The position numbers and the translations under genes were made by a program. A stretch of DNA of 64,000 bases from Mycobacterium malmoense (lineage in GTDB: Bacteria; Actinomycetota; Actinomycetes; Mycobacteriales; Mycobacteriaceae), in NCBI RefSeq assembly GCF_019645855.1, contig NZ_CP080999.1, positions 2,170,001 through 2,234,000 of the forward strand. Direction: 5' to 3'. The notes beneath the pieces are model-generated. The model did not search any database. It was given only the letters and a program-made list of their open reading frames with translations, and was not told the origin of the DNA. Shown here piece by piece: positions 54,244 to 61,982 of this stretch; position 1 is the stretch's first letter; each line of letters begins with the position of its first letter.

Positions 54244-55254
54244 ATGGAATTTGACGCGGTCCTGCTGCTATCCTTCGGCGGGCCGGAAGGGCCCGAGCAG
54301 GTGCGGCCATTCCTGGAGAACGTCACCCGGGGACGCAACGTGCCACCCGAACGCCTTGACGACGTCGCCCAGCACTACCTGCATTTCGGCGGGGTCTCAC
54401 CGATCAACCGGATCAACCGGGCGCTGATCACCGAGCTGGAAGCCGAACTGGACCTGCCGGTGTACTTCGGCAACCGCAACTGGGAACCCTACGTCGAAGA
54501 CGCCGTTGCGGCTATGCGCGACAACGGCATTCGGCGTGCCGCGGTGTTCACCACGTCGGCGTGGAGCGGATACTCCAGCTGCGCACAGTACACCGAAGAC
54601 ATCGCCCGGGCGCGGCGAGCGGCCGGGCCGGACGCGCCCGAGCTGGTCAAGCTGCGGCCCTACTTCGACCACCCGCTCTTCGTCGAGATGTTCGCCGGCG
54701 CCATCGCGGCGGCGGCCGGCACCGTGCCCGCCGGCGCGCGCTTGGTGTTCACCGCGCATTCGGTTCCGGTTGCCGCCGACCAGCGCTTCGGCCCGCGGCT
54801 GTACAGTCGCCAAGTAGCCTATGCCACAAGGCTTGTCGCGGCGGCCGCCGGATACGCCGACTACGACCTGGTCTGGCAGTCGCGATCGGGCCCGCCGCAG
54901 GTTCCCTGGCTGGAGCCCGACGTCGCCGACCACCTGACGACGCTGGCCGAAGCGGGCACCAAAGCCGTCATCGTCTGCCCGATCGGGTTTGTCGCCGACC
55001 ACATCGAGGTGGTGTGGGATCTCGACCACGAATTGCGAGAGCAGGCCGAGGCGGCGGGCTTGGCGTTTGCCCGGGCCGCGACGCCCAACGCCGACCGGCG
55101 ACTCGCGCGGCTGGCCGGGGGCCTGATCGACGAACTCCGATACGGCCGTGAGCCGCTACGGGTGAGCGGTGCCAATCCGGTGCCGGGCTGCCTCGCCGGC
55201 GTCAACGGCGAGCCGTGCCGCCCACCGCATTGCGTTGCGCGGGAAAGCGGTTAG
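54244..55254 (+). CDS. hemH: Ferrochelatase (coproporphyrin III type)
   Basis: In actinobacteria this enzyme inserts iron into coproporphyrin III (named CpfC; HemZ in the M. tuberculosis list). The 336-residue product opens with DAVLLLSFGGPEGPEQVRPF and carries VFTAHSVPVAADQ near residue 170, with the metal-site histidine. CPIGFVADHIEVVWDLD follows near residue 240. Its C-terminus has three cysteines (CLAGVNGEPCRPPHC), consistent with the 2Fe-2S cluster known in mycobacterial ferrochelatase. It is co-transcribed with fabG1-inhA. Confidence 0.95.
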   Translation: MEFDAVLLLSFGGPEGPEQVRPFLENVTRGRNVPPERLDDVAQHYLHFGGVSPINRINRALITELEAELDLPVYFGNRNWEPYVEDAVAAMRDNGIRRAAVFTTSAWSGYSSCAQYTEDIARARRAAGPDAPELVKLRPYFDHPLFVEMFAGAIAAAAGTVPAGARLVFTAHSVPVAADQRFGPRLYSRQVAYATRLVAAAAGYADYDLVWQSRSGPPQVPWLEPDVADHLTTLAEAGTKAVIVCPIGFVADHIEVVWDLDHELREQAEAAGLAFARAATPNADRRLARLAGGLIDELRYGREPLRVSGANPVPGCLAGVNGEPCRPPHCVARESG

Positions 55255-55305
55255 CGGCGATCGCGAGCGCGGGGGACCGGGCGAAGCGGGTCGCCGCCAT
55301 CAGGA

Positions 55306-56214
55306 CTAGTCGGGCCAGGCCGAGTGCAGGATCGCGGTGACCGCGGCCATCCGCGCCGAACGCACCACCGCGGTGAGCGGCCGCAGCGCATCGTTGGCGA
55401 TCCGAGCCTCCGACGATGACTGCGCCCCAATCGCGGTGACGATGCGGTCCGTCACGGCGTCGGACGGTCGATTGAGCCCGGCGCTGACCGCGATGATCGC
55501 GTCGACGTGCGCGGCATTCTCCAGGACCCGCAACGCGCGCGACGGCGCATGGTCCGGAATGCGGTGTTGCCGTGCGGATTCCAGCAGCCGCTCGACGAGC
55601 CCGCGCGGGTCGTCGACGTCGGACGCGGCGCCTCCCGGCCCAATCGCGACGAGCGCGTCAGCGGCCGAACGCACCGCCGACCGCAACGTGTACTCGGCGT
55701 CGCCCAGCTCGTGGTGGTCGAACACGGGCGCACCGGGCAGCGAGTACACCGTCCACGACAGCGCGCACAATTCCGGCGGGCCCGCCTCGTCGGAATCGTC
55801 GTAGGAGAACTCGGGCACCAGCCCGACGGCGGCGGCGGGATCGTCGGGGTTGGTGACGATGATCGCCTCACCGGCGGCCAGGGCATCGCGCTCGAACTGC
55901 GTTCCCGCGGCCAGCCCGCGCACGTCACCCGGCACCGGCAACACCACGTTGATCGTCCCCCGCAAACGACACGGAACACCGGGCGAAGCCGACCGGCCAA
56001 CCGCCGCGCGCAGCGTCTGTAACAACGTGACGGTCCCGGCGTCGTGGACATCGGGCCACGGCAGCCCCGTGTGCCCCGCGGCGACGGCATCATACGCGGT
56101 GACCGATTGCTTTGGCGCCCAAAGAGATAACGCGTCCAAAACGTCGTCGGGCGCGGCCTTGCCCGCGAGCCAGGCGTTGGCCCATACCGACAGCGAAACG
56201 CTGGGACACCACAT
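55306..56214 (-). CDS. Conserved protein of unknown function (Rv1486c-like)
   Basis: The 302-residue product starts MWCPSVSLSVWANAWLAG at 56214; an upstream in-frame start at 56256 is less likely. It is a soluble, alanine-rich protein without a motif that I recognise. It has an N-terminal part to about residue 100, a middle region with acidic stretches (EFSYDDSDEAGPPE), and an all-helical C-terminal half. The conservation at this position next to hemH and the NfeD gene matches Rv1486c. No function can be given. Confidence 0.8.
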   Translation of the reverse strand: MWCPSVSLSVWANAWLAGKAAPDDVLDALSLWAPKQSVTAYDAVAAGHTGLPWPDVHDAGTVTLLQTLRAAVGRSASPGVPCRLRGTINVVLPVPGDVRGLAAGTQFERDALAAGEAIIVTNPDDPAAAVGLVPEFSYDDSDEAGPPELCALSWTVYSLPGAPVFDHHELGDAEYTLRSAVRSAADALVAIGPGGAASDVDDPRGLVERLLESARQHRIPDHAPSRALRVLENAAHVDAIIAVSAGLNRPSDAVTDRIVTAIGAQSSSEARIANDALRPLTAVVRSARMAAVTAILHSAWPD

Positions 56215-56271
56215 GACCTCGGAGTGTAGTTGTTCGATCCGGCAAAGGCTGATCACGCGTATTCTGACCGC

Positions 56272-56706
56272 ATGCCCGCCGCGGTGATTTGGCTCATATT
56301 CGCGCTGGTGCTTGCCGGCGCGGAGGCGCTGAGCGGCGACATGTCCCTGTTGATGCTTTCCGGCGGCGCGCTGGCCGCCGCGGGGAGCAGCTGGTTGCTG
56401 GGCTGGCCGCTGTGGGCCGACGCGGCGGTGTTCCTGGTGATTTCGGTCTTGCTGCTGGTCCTGGTGAGGCCGGCGCTGCGGCGGCGGCTGAGCCCCGCGA
56501 AGGGACTGCCGACCGGCATCGAGGCGCTGGAGGGCAAGAGCGCGCTGGTGCTCGACCGGGTCGCCCGCGACGCAGGCCAGGTGAGGCTGGACGGCCAGGT
56601 GTGGACGGCGCGCCCCCTCAACGAGGACGACGTGTACGAGCCCGGCGAGCGGGTGACCGTCATGCAGATCAACGGCGCCACCGCGGTGGTGTTCAAAAGC
56701 ATGTAA
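56272..56706 (+). CDS. NfeD-like membrane protein (Rv1487-like)
   Basis: The 144-residue product has two or three N-terminal transmembrane helices (about residues 4-75) and a C-terminal OB-fold NfeD domain. The latter has GKSALVLDRVARDAGQVRLDG and EPGERVTVMQINGATAVVF. NfeD proteins pair with SPFH/stomatin proteins in membrane microdomains. The partner gene follows at 56736. I chose the ATG at 56272, giving the usual 144 residues; the frame upstream to 56230 is not needed. Confidence 0.9.
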   Translation: MPAAVIWLIFALVLAGAEALSGDMSLLMLSGGALAAAGSSWLLGWPLWADAAVFLVISVLLLVLVRPALRRRLSPAKGLPTGIEALEGKSALVLDRVARDAGQVRLDGQVWTARPLNEDDVYEPGERVTVMQINGATAVVFKSM

Positions 56707-56735
56707 TCCCCGATGCAGAAATGGGAGGAAGCGCG

Positions 56736-57878
56736 ATGCACGGTGAAGTTGCTCTCCTGGTGGTGGCGGTCGCGCTGGTGGTCTTTGCGATCGTCGTGGT
56801 GGCCAAATCCGTTGCGCTGATTCCGCAGGCCGAGGCCGCGGTGATCGAGCGCCTGGGTCGATACAGCCGCACGATCAGCGGGCAGCTGACGCTGTTGGTG
56901 CCGTTCATCGACCGCATCCGCGCCCGGGTGGACCTGCGCGAGCGGGTGGTGTCGTTCCCGCCGCAGCCGGTGATCACCGAGGACAACCTGACGCTGAACA
57001 TCGACACCGTCGTCTACTTCCAGGTCACCAGCCCGCAGGCGGCCGTCTACGAAATCAGCAACTACATCGTCGGGGTCGAGCAGCTGACCACGACCACGCT
57101 GCGCAACGTGGTCGGCGGCATGACGCTGGAGCAGACGCTGACCTCCCGCGACCAGATCAACGGCCAGCTGCGCGGCGTGCTCGACGAGGCCACCGGTCGC
57201 TGGGGGCTGCGGGTGGCGCGGGTCGAGCTGCGCAGCATCGACCCGCCGCCGTCGATCCAGGCCTCGATGGAAAAGCAAATGAAGGCCGACCGGGAGAAGC
57301 GGGCGATGATCCTGACCGCCGAAGGCATGCGCGAGGCGGCGATCAAGGAGGCCGAGGGCCAAAAGCAGGCGCAGATCCTGGCGGCCGAGGGGGCCAAGCA
57401 GGCCGCGATCCTGGCCGCCGAGGCCGACCGGCAGTCGCGGATGCTGCGCGCCCAGGGTGACCGCGCCGCGGCGTACCTGCAGGCGCAGGGGCAGGCCAAG
57501 GCCATCGAGAAGACGTTCGCCGCGATCAAGGCCGGCAGGCCCACCCCGGAGATGCTGGCCTACCAGTACCTGCAGACACTGCCGGAGATGGCCCGGGGCG
57601 ACGCCAACAAGGTGTGGGTGGTGCCCAGCGACTTCAGCGCGGCGTTGCAGGGGTTCACCAGGCTGCTGGGCACCCCGGGCGAAGACGGCGTCTTCCGGTT
57701 CGAGCCGTCCCCGGTCGATGACGCACCCCAGCACACCCCCGACGACGACGCCGAGGTCGCCGACTGGTTTTCCACCGAGACCGACCCGATGATCGCCCAG
57801 GCGGTGGCCAAGGCCGAGGCGATAGCCCGTCAGCCGGTGGACGGACGGCCGGGAGCGCCGCCGGAGTTGAGTCAATAA
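56736..57878 (+). CDS. SPFH/band-7 (stomatin-like) membrane protein
   Basis: The 380-residue product has an N-terminal membrane helix (residues 5-25). The band-7 domain starts AAVIERLGRYSRTISGQLTL and includes PPQPVITEDNLTLNIDTVVYF. A long alanine/glutamate-rich coiled coil follows (about residues 185-265, REAAIKEAEGQKQAQILAAEG). Such proteins oligomerise as membrane scaffolds and often work with NfeD, encoded just upstream. The ATG at 56736 has GGGAGG in front. It corresponds to Rv1488. Confidence 0.93.
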   Translation: MHGEVALLVVAVALVVFAIVVVAKSVALIPQAEAAVIERLGRYSRTISGQLTLLVPFIDRIRARVDLRERVVSFPPQPVITEDNLTLNIDTVVYFQVTSPQAAVYEISNYIVGVEQLTTTTLRNVVGGMTLEQTLTSRDQINGQLRGVLDEATGRWGLRVARVELRSIDPPPSIQASMEKQMKADREKRAMILTAEGMREAAIKEAEGQKQAQILAAEGAKQAAILAAEADRQSRMLRAQGDRAAAYLQAQGQAKAIEKTFAAIKAGRPTPEMLAYQYLQTLPEMARGDANKVWVVPSDFSAALQGFTRLLGTPGEDGVFRFEPSPVDDAPQHTPDDDAEVADWFSTETDPMIAQAVAKAEAIARQPVDGRPGAPPELSQ

Positions 57879-57887
57879 GCTTGCGGC

Positions 57888-58244
57888 ATGAGTGTTCTGA
57901 CTTCACCCAAGGCGTATGCGGCCCTTGCCGCTTTCCATGCCGGCGACGCGGTGGCCTGCGCGGTCCAGGTGGCTCCCATCAAGAAGGTCCTCGACGACCT
58001 GGGGGTCCCGGACAACGTTCGCCCGGTGCTGCCGGTCGTCAAGGCCGCGGCCGCGGTCGGTCTGCTGTCGGTGACCTGGTTCCCGGCCTTGGCGAGGCTG
58101 ACGACGGCGATGCTGACGCTGTATTTCGTGTTGGCCGTCGGCGCGCACATTCGGGCCCGGGACAAGGTGGTGAACACCGTTCCGGCGGCGTCATTCCTGG
58201 CGACGTTCGCGGTGATGACGGTGCAGGGTCCCGACCGGGCCTAA
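57888..58244 (+). CDS. DoxX-like small membrane protein (Rv1489-like)
   Basis: The 118-residue product is hydrophobic, with about four helices, and has the DoxX-like pattern NVRPVLPVVKAAAAVGLLSV and LTTAMLTLYFVLAVGAHIRARD. The function of this family is uncertain, with proposed redox or thiosulfate links. It starts 9 bases after the SPFH gene, so it is probably in the same operon. Its stop overlaps by four bases with the convergent Ddn-like gene. Confidence 0.85.
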   Translation: MSVLTSPKAYAALAAFHAGDAVACAVQVAPIKKVLDDLGVPDNVRPVLPVVKAAAAVGLLSVTWFPALARLTTAMLTLYFVLAVGAHIRARDKVVNTVPAASFLATFAVMTVQGPDRA

Positions 58245-58726
58245 GACAGCCTCAGCTCCACCATCGGCAAGGGCGTGTTGGTGTCGGTGATCGGCGCGCC
58301 GAGGGTTTCCTCCAGCACCGGTTTGAACCGCTCCCACGCCCGGGCGTGGCGGCCGCGGTAGGCGGCCAGCGTGCGGTCGGCTTCCGGTTGGTCGAGGACG
58401 CGTGCGACGGCGGCCGCCGGTGCGTGGCTGCCGGCGTAGACGCGTACCCGCGGGTTGGCCTGAATGTTGCGGAACCACTGGGCTTTTCGGCCGAAGCCGG
58501 AGGCGACGACGTAGGTGTCCGGGGCGGGGTGGTCGACGACCTCGAGGACGACGTAGCGCCGCGCGCCGGAAGTGCGGCCGATGTGTTCGAGCATCAGGAT
58601 CCGCGAGCCGAACAGTGCGCCCGCCCGGGCCTTGTAGATCCACGTCGGCGCGCGCATGAGACGACGCGACCGCAGCAGCCGCGCGCCGATTCGGGCGATA
58701 GGGGATGCTTTTGCAGACCGTGCCAT
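58241..58726 (-). CDS. F420-dependent Ddn-family reductase-like protein
   Basis: The 161-residue product belongs to the deazaflavin-dependent nitroreductase (Ddn/DUF385) family: LEHIGRTSGARRYVVLEVV near residue 66 and YVVASGFGRKAQWFRNI near residue 95 form the F420-binding split barrel. The ATG at 58726 gives a normal length; an upstream one at 58777 would add 17 basic residues. Substrates of these enzymes are often quinones or xenobiotics; none can be named here. It overlaps the DoxX-like gene at the 3' end. Confidence 0.85.
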   Translation of the reverse strand: MARSAKASPIARIGARLLRSRRLMRAPTWIYKARAGALFGSRILMLEHIGRTSGARRYVVLEVVDHPAPDTYVVASGFGRKAQWFRNIQANPRVRVYAGSHAPAAAVARVLDQPEADRTLAAYRGRHARAWERFKPVLEETLGAPITDTNTPLPMVELRLS

Positions 58727-58798
58727 CCTTGTGATTCTCGTCCAAGTGATGAGGCGGGCCGCATGGAGGCCGGGCATTTCGGGTAAGAAATCTTCTCA

Positions 58799-60205
58799 AT
58801 GAGTCGAAAAGCCGGCAAAGGCTCCCGCGAAACGTGGGCGCGCGACGAGATCATGGTCGTCGACACCGGGGTGACGCGTCGGTCAATCCAGGGCACGGCG
58901 ATCGGCAACTTCATGGAGGCGTACGACTTCACCCTGTTCAGCCTTGTCGCCACCATCCTCGCGCAGAAGTTTTATCCCGGGGAAAATTCCGGCGCGGGCA
59001 ACCTCATCGCCACCTTCGGCACGATGACGGCGGGATTCGTCGTGCGGCCGCTCGGTGGGTTTATCTTCGGCCCGCTCGGCGACCGCATCGGGCGTAAGCC
59101 CGTCTTGGTGATGACGATCTCGCTGATGGCGGTGTGTGCGGCGGCGACCGGCGTCCTGCCCGTCTACCACACCATCGGGGTCTGGGCGCCGGTGCTGCTC
59201 ACGGCCGTTCGGATCTGCCAGGGCCTTTCCTCCGGTGGGGAGTACGCGGGCGCCATGACCTTCATCGCCGAACATGCCCCCGACCACAAACGGGGGATGT
59301 TCGCCGGCTTCTTGCCGGTGGGCACGCTGAGCGGTTTCGTGGTGGGTGCCACGCTGGTGACGGTGCTGCAGACCGCCCTGCCCACCGCCGACATGCTGGC
59401 CTGGGGCTGGCGCGTGCCGTTCATCCTCGCCGCTCCGTTGGGCCTGGTTGCGGTGTACCTGCGCTCGCGGATCGACGAGTCGCCCGATTACGAGGAGATG
59501 CACGCGGCCGCGGAGCCGACCTCGGGCCGCACGCAGTTCAGGCGGACGGTCGTACAGCAGTGGAGGGCGCTGCTGATCTGCATCGGCCTGGAGCTTGCCA
59601 TCAGCGACACCAGCTACATGCTCAGCGGATACGTGCCGACCTACCTGAAGAAGACCGTAGGCCTGCCAGACACTCTGGCACTGGTGATGGTCCTGGCGGT
59701 GTTGGCCGTACTGAGCGCCGGCGTGCTGCTCGTCGCGATGCTCTCCGACCGCGTCGGCGTCAAACCGCTGCTGTGGACGGGCTGCGGGCTGCTGATCACG
59801 GTCTCGATACCCGCGTTTTCGTTGATGCGGTTCGGCGGGGGTTACCCGACAAAATTCCTCGGCGTGCTGCTCGTCGGCCTGGCCATGCTGTTCTTGAGCA
59901 GCATCGAACCGGCGGTCCTGCCGGCGCTGTTTCCCACCAACGTGCGCTACGGGGCGGTGTCCATCGGATTCAACATCTCTGTGTCGGCGTTCGGCGGCAC
60001 CACGCCGCTGATCGCCGAGACGCTGGTGGCCGGCACCGGCAATCCGATGATGCCGGCCTACATGCTCATGTGCGCCGGCTTGGTCGGTTTCGTGACGCTG
60101 CTGTTCACCCCCGAGGTCGCCGGCAAGCCGCTGCTGGGTTCGGGGCCGTCGGTCGAGACCCGTCAGGAGGCGCGCGACCTGGCCGGAACGCGGCGCGTGG
60201 AATAG
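58799..60205 (+). CDS. MFS transporter, metabolite:H+ symporter type
   Basis: The 468-residue product has 12 hydrophobic helices. It carries the MFS signature GDRIGRKPVLVM in the loop after helix 2, RICQGLSSGGEYAGAM in helix 4 and DRVGVKPLLWTG in the second half. The SSGGEY motif is typical of the metabolite:proton symporter (MHS) group, which carries organic acids, proline/betaine or shikimate. The substrate is unknown. It is not present at this place in M. tuberculosis as I recall, and it sits in a short accessory patch with the Ddn-like gene and a VapBC module. Confidence 0.88.
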   Translation: MSRKAGKGSRETWARDEIMVVDTGVTRRSIQGTAIGNFMEAYDFTLFSLVATILAQKFYPGENSGAGNLIATFGTMTAGFVVRPLGGFIFGPLGDRIGRKPVLVMTISLMAVCAAATGVLPVYHTIGVWAPVLLTAVRICQGLSSGGEYAGAMTFIAEHAPDHKRGMFAGFLPVGTLSGFVVGATLVTVLQTALPTADMLAWGWRVPFILAAPLGLVAVYLRSRIDESPDYEEMHAAAEPTSGRTQFRRTVVQQWRALLICIGLELAISDTSYMLSGYVPTYLKKTVGLPDTLALVMVLAVLAVLSAGVLLVAMLSDRVGVKPLLWTGCGLLITVSIPAFSLMRFGGGYPTKFLGVLLVGLAMLFLSSIEPAVLPALFPTNVRYGAVSIGFNISVSAFGGTTPLIAETLVAGTGNPMMPAYMLMCAGLVGFVTLLFTPEVAGKPLLGSGPSVETRQEARDLAGTRRVE

Positions 60206-60218
60206 CGCCGCATCGTCG

Positions 60219-60626
60219 TCAGCCGAAGCCGGGGACCGACACCGAACAGGTGATGCCGGGCGCTCGCGGGATGCGTTGGTCCAAGGTCACCAGGGGAACG
60301 GCCAAGATCTCAGCGAGCGCGACGTACGCGGCGTCGTAGCTGGACAGATTGGCCCTTAGTTCCCGGATACGGGACGCCAGCACGTCGTATGGCCACAGGT
60401 CTACCGCGAGATCGAGTAGATCGGCGTGGGCTTGCGCGGCCTGGTCGGCGCCGATCGCTCCGCCCAGTTCTGCCCGCCTGATGACGTTGGCGCATTCGTA
60501 CGGCAACAACGTGGGTGCGAAGAGATCCGCTTCCGTCAATTGTGTTGTGGCCCACTGCCCGTCACTGCCGGAATCCAGTAGGACGGCCACCACCGCCGAC
60601 GCGTCGCAGACGACGCGGTCGTTCAC
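60219..60626 (-). CDS. vapC: VapC-type PIN-domain toxin
   Basis: The 135-residue product is a PIN-domain ribonuclease, the toxin half of a type II toxin-antitoxin module. All four acidic metal-binding residues are visible: D8 (VVCDASAV), E44 (PYECANVI), D98 (SSYDAAYVALAE) and D116 (VTLDQR), so it should be active. The start is GTG at 60626, overlapping the antitoxin stop as GTGA; the longer upstream frame is noise. RNA target unknown. Confidence 0.9.
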   Translation of the reverse strand: MNDRVVCDASAVVAVLLDSGSDGQWATTQLTEADLFAPTLLPYECANVIRRAELGGAIGADQAAQAHADLLDLAVDLWPYDVLASRIRELRANLSSYDAAYVALAEILAVPLVTLDQRIPRAPGITCSVSVPGFG

Positions 60627-60856
60627 CGACGCTCGGCGTCTTTGGCAGCGAGGATGGCGGCCGCGTCGAGGCACGCTCCCGTCGCGTTCACCCGGGCGCG
60701 GGCGCGGGCGACGACGTCGCGCGCTGCCGGCTTGTCCGCCGTCGCGACGAGCAGACCACGCAGGTACTCCTGCAGTGACTGCCCAGAACGCGCGGCGCGC
60801 GCGGCCAGTTCGTCGCGGACTTGATCGGGGACGCCACGAATCGTAATCGCAACCAT
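60623..60856 (-). CDS. vapB: VapB/FitA-type antitoxin
   Basis: The 77-residue product has an N-terminal ribbon-helix-helix DNA-binding part (MVAITIRGVPDQVRDEL and RAARSGQSLQEYLRGLL). A short C-terminal toxin-binding tail follows (DAAAILAAKDAERR). I chose the ATG at 60856 because the strand motif VAITIR normally lies at the extreme N-terminus. It neutralises VapC and should repress its own promoter, located between 60857 and 60985. The stop overlaps the vapC start. Confidence 0.9.
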   Translation of the reverse strand: MVAITIRGVPDQVRDELAARAARSGQSLQEYLRGLLVATADKPAARDVVARARARVNATGACLDAAAILAAKDAERR

Positions 60857-60985
60857 GCCTGCACAATAGCAGCATCGCAGGCATAACGCTGGCTGGGGCA
60901 AGTCGCTGTCTGGGGATGGTAGGCATTCAGTTCATCGAACGCGAGGAAAGCCGTCCTTAGGGCGCAGCCGCAGGGAGCTGCGCGG

Positions 60986-61756
60986 TCAGCCGATGGTGGC
61001 CGGCTCGGGAGAAGGCTCGTCGCCGTGCGAGGCGCTTCCCATCTTGCGGCGATGGTGCCGGCGGTAATGCTTAATCTCGACGACCAGGCCCGTCAGCCCC
61101 AAAGCGCCCGTGCACAGCGACACCAGGTAGAGCAGCGGGCTGGGGTGACCGGCCAGCGCGTCGCCGAGGATCACCACGGCAGCGGTGCCGGGAAGCAGAC
61201 CGGCCAGCGTGGCCAACGCGTAAGGCAGCACCCGCACGGCCGACGCGCCGGCGGCGTAGTTGATCGCCGAAAACGGCACGGCGGGTATCAATCGCAGCGA
61301 CAAAATGGCCAGCCAGCCACGTTGCCGCAACCGCTCGTCGACCGTGTCGATCGATCGGTGGCGAACCAGGCGATTGAGCTGCCACCCAGCCGCGCGCACC
61401 AGCAACATGGCGGCCATCGCGCTCGCGGTGCTGGCCACCACCGCGATGGCAACACCCAGCACCGGGCCGAACAGCAGCCCCGCGGCCAAGGTGAACGCCG
61501 TGCGGGGGATTGGCACCACCGTGACGACGGCGTGCGCCATCAGGAACGCCAGCGGAAACCACGGGCCCACCGATTGCGCCCAGTCGCGCAGCTGCACCGG
61601 GGTGGGCAGCGGAACCAGCAGCGCCACCGCAACCAGGGCGGTGACGCCGACCACTGTCCCGACCGCGCGTGGGCGGGACAGCTGCCGCGCGGCCGCGCCG
61701 AGCGCGCGGCCGAGATCACGCAGCGTCTCGTTGATTCTGCTGGTGGCGGAAGCCAT
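60986..61756 (-). CDS. TVP38/TMEM64 (SNARE-associated, DedA-like) membrane protein
   Basis: The 256-residue product has about six hydrophobic segments and the family motif VPRTAFTLAAGLLFGPVLG (written here without its first residues) near residue 85. RLIPAVPFSAINYAAGAS follows near residue 155, with the conserved arginine and prolines. Related DedA-superfamily proteins move lipids across membranes. Several starts are possible (TTG 61768, GTG 61759, ATG 61756); I list the ATG. It matches Rv1491c and is divergent from mutA. Confidence 0.85.
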   Translation of the reverse strand: MASATSRINETLRDLGRALGAAARQLSRPRAVGTVVGVTALVAVALLVPLPTPVQLRDWAQSVGPWFPLAFLMAHAVVTVVPIPRTAFTLAAGLLFGPVLGVAIAVVASTASAMAAMLLVRAAGWQLNRLVRHRSIDTVDERLRQRGWLAILSLRLIPAVPFSAINYAAGASAVRVLPYALATLAGLLPGTAAVVILGDALAGHPSPLLYLVSLCTGALGLTGLVVEIKHYRRHHRRKMGSASHGDEPSPEPATIG

Positions 61757-61825
61757 CACGCCTGTCAAGGTTACGGGGCCCAGATGAATAACTCGTATCC
61801 CGAGGCTGGCGTTTCTTGGGTGTCA

Positions 61826-61856
61826 CGAGGCGTCCCGAGGCTGTCCCGAGGCTTCC
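61826..61856 (+). repeat. Three tandem 10-11 bp repeats upstream of mutA
   Basis: CGAGGCGTCC, CGAGGCTGTCC and CGAGGCTTCC follow directly on each other. A related CGAGGCTGGC lies at 61801-61810. They are located in the gap between divergent TVP38-like and mutA genes, about 130-155 bases before the mutA start. The spacing of about one helix turn would suit cooperative binding of a regulator. The region 61905-61925 (TTAGCCTGATTAGTAACT) may contain the mutA -10 element. Confidence 0.4.
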
Positions 61857-61982
61857 CGCCGCGATCGCCCACACCTCGCGGTTTTTAGCGGAGCGCCTCG
61901 ATCAATTAGCCTGATTAGTAACTGGCAGACCCCGGGCAACCCACGCGTCACTGCCAATTTGCTGGGAAAAAGGGAGCAATCG

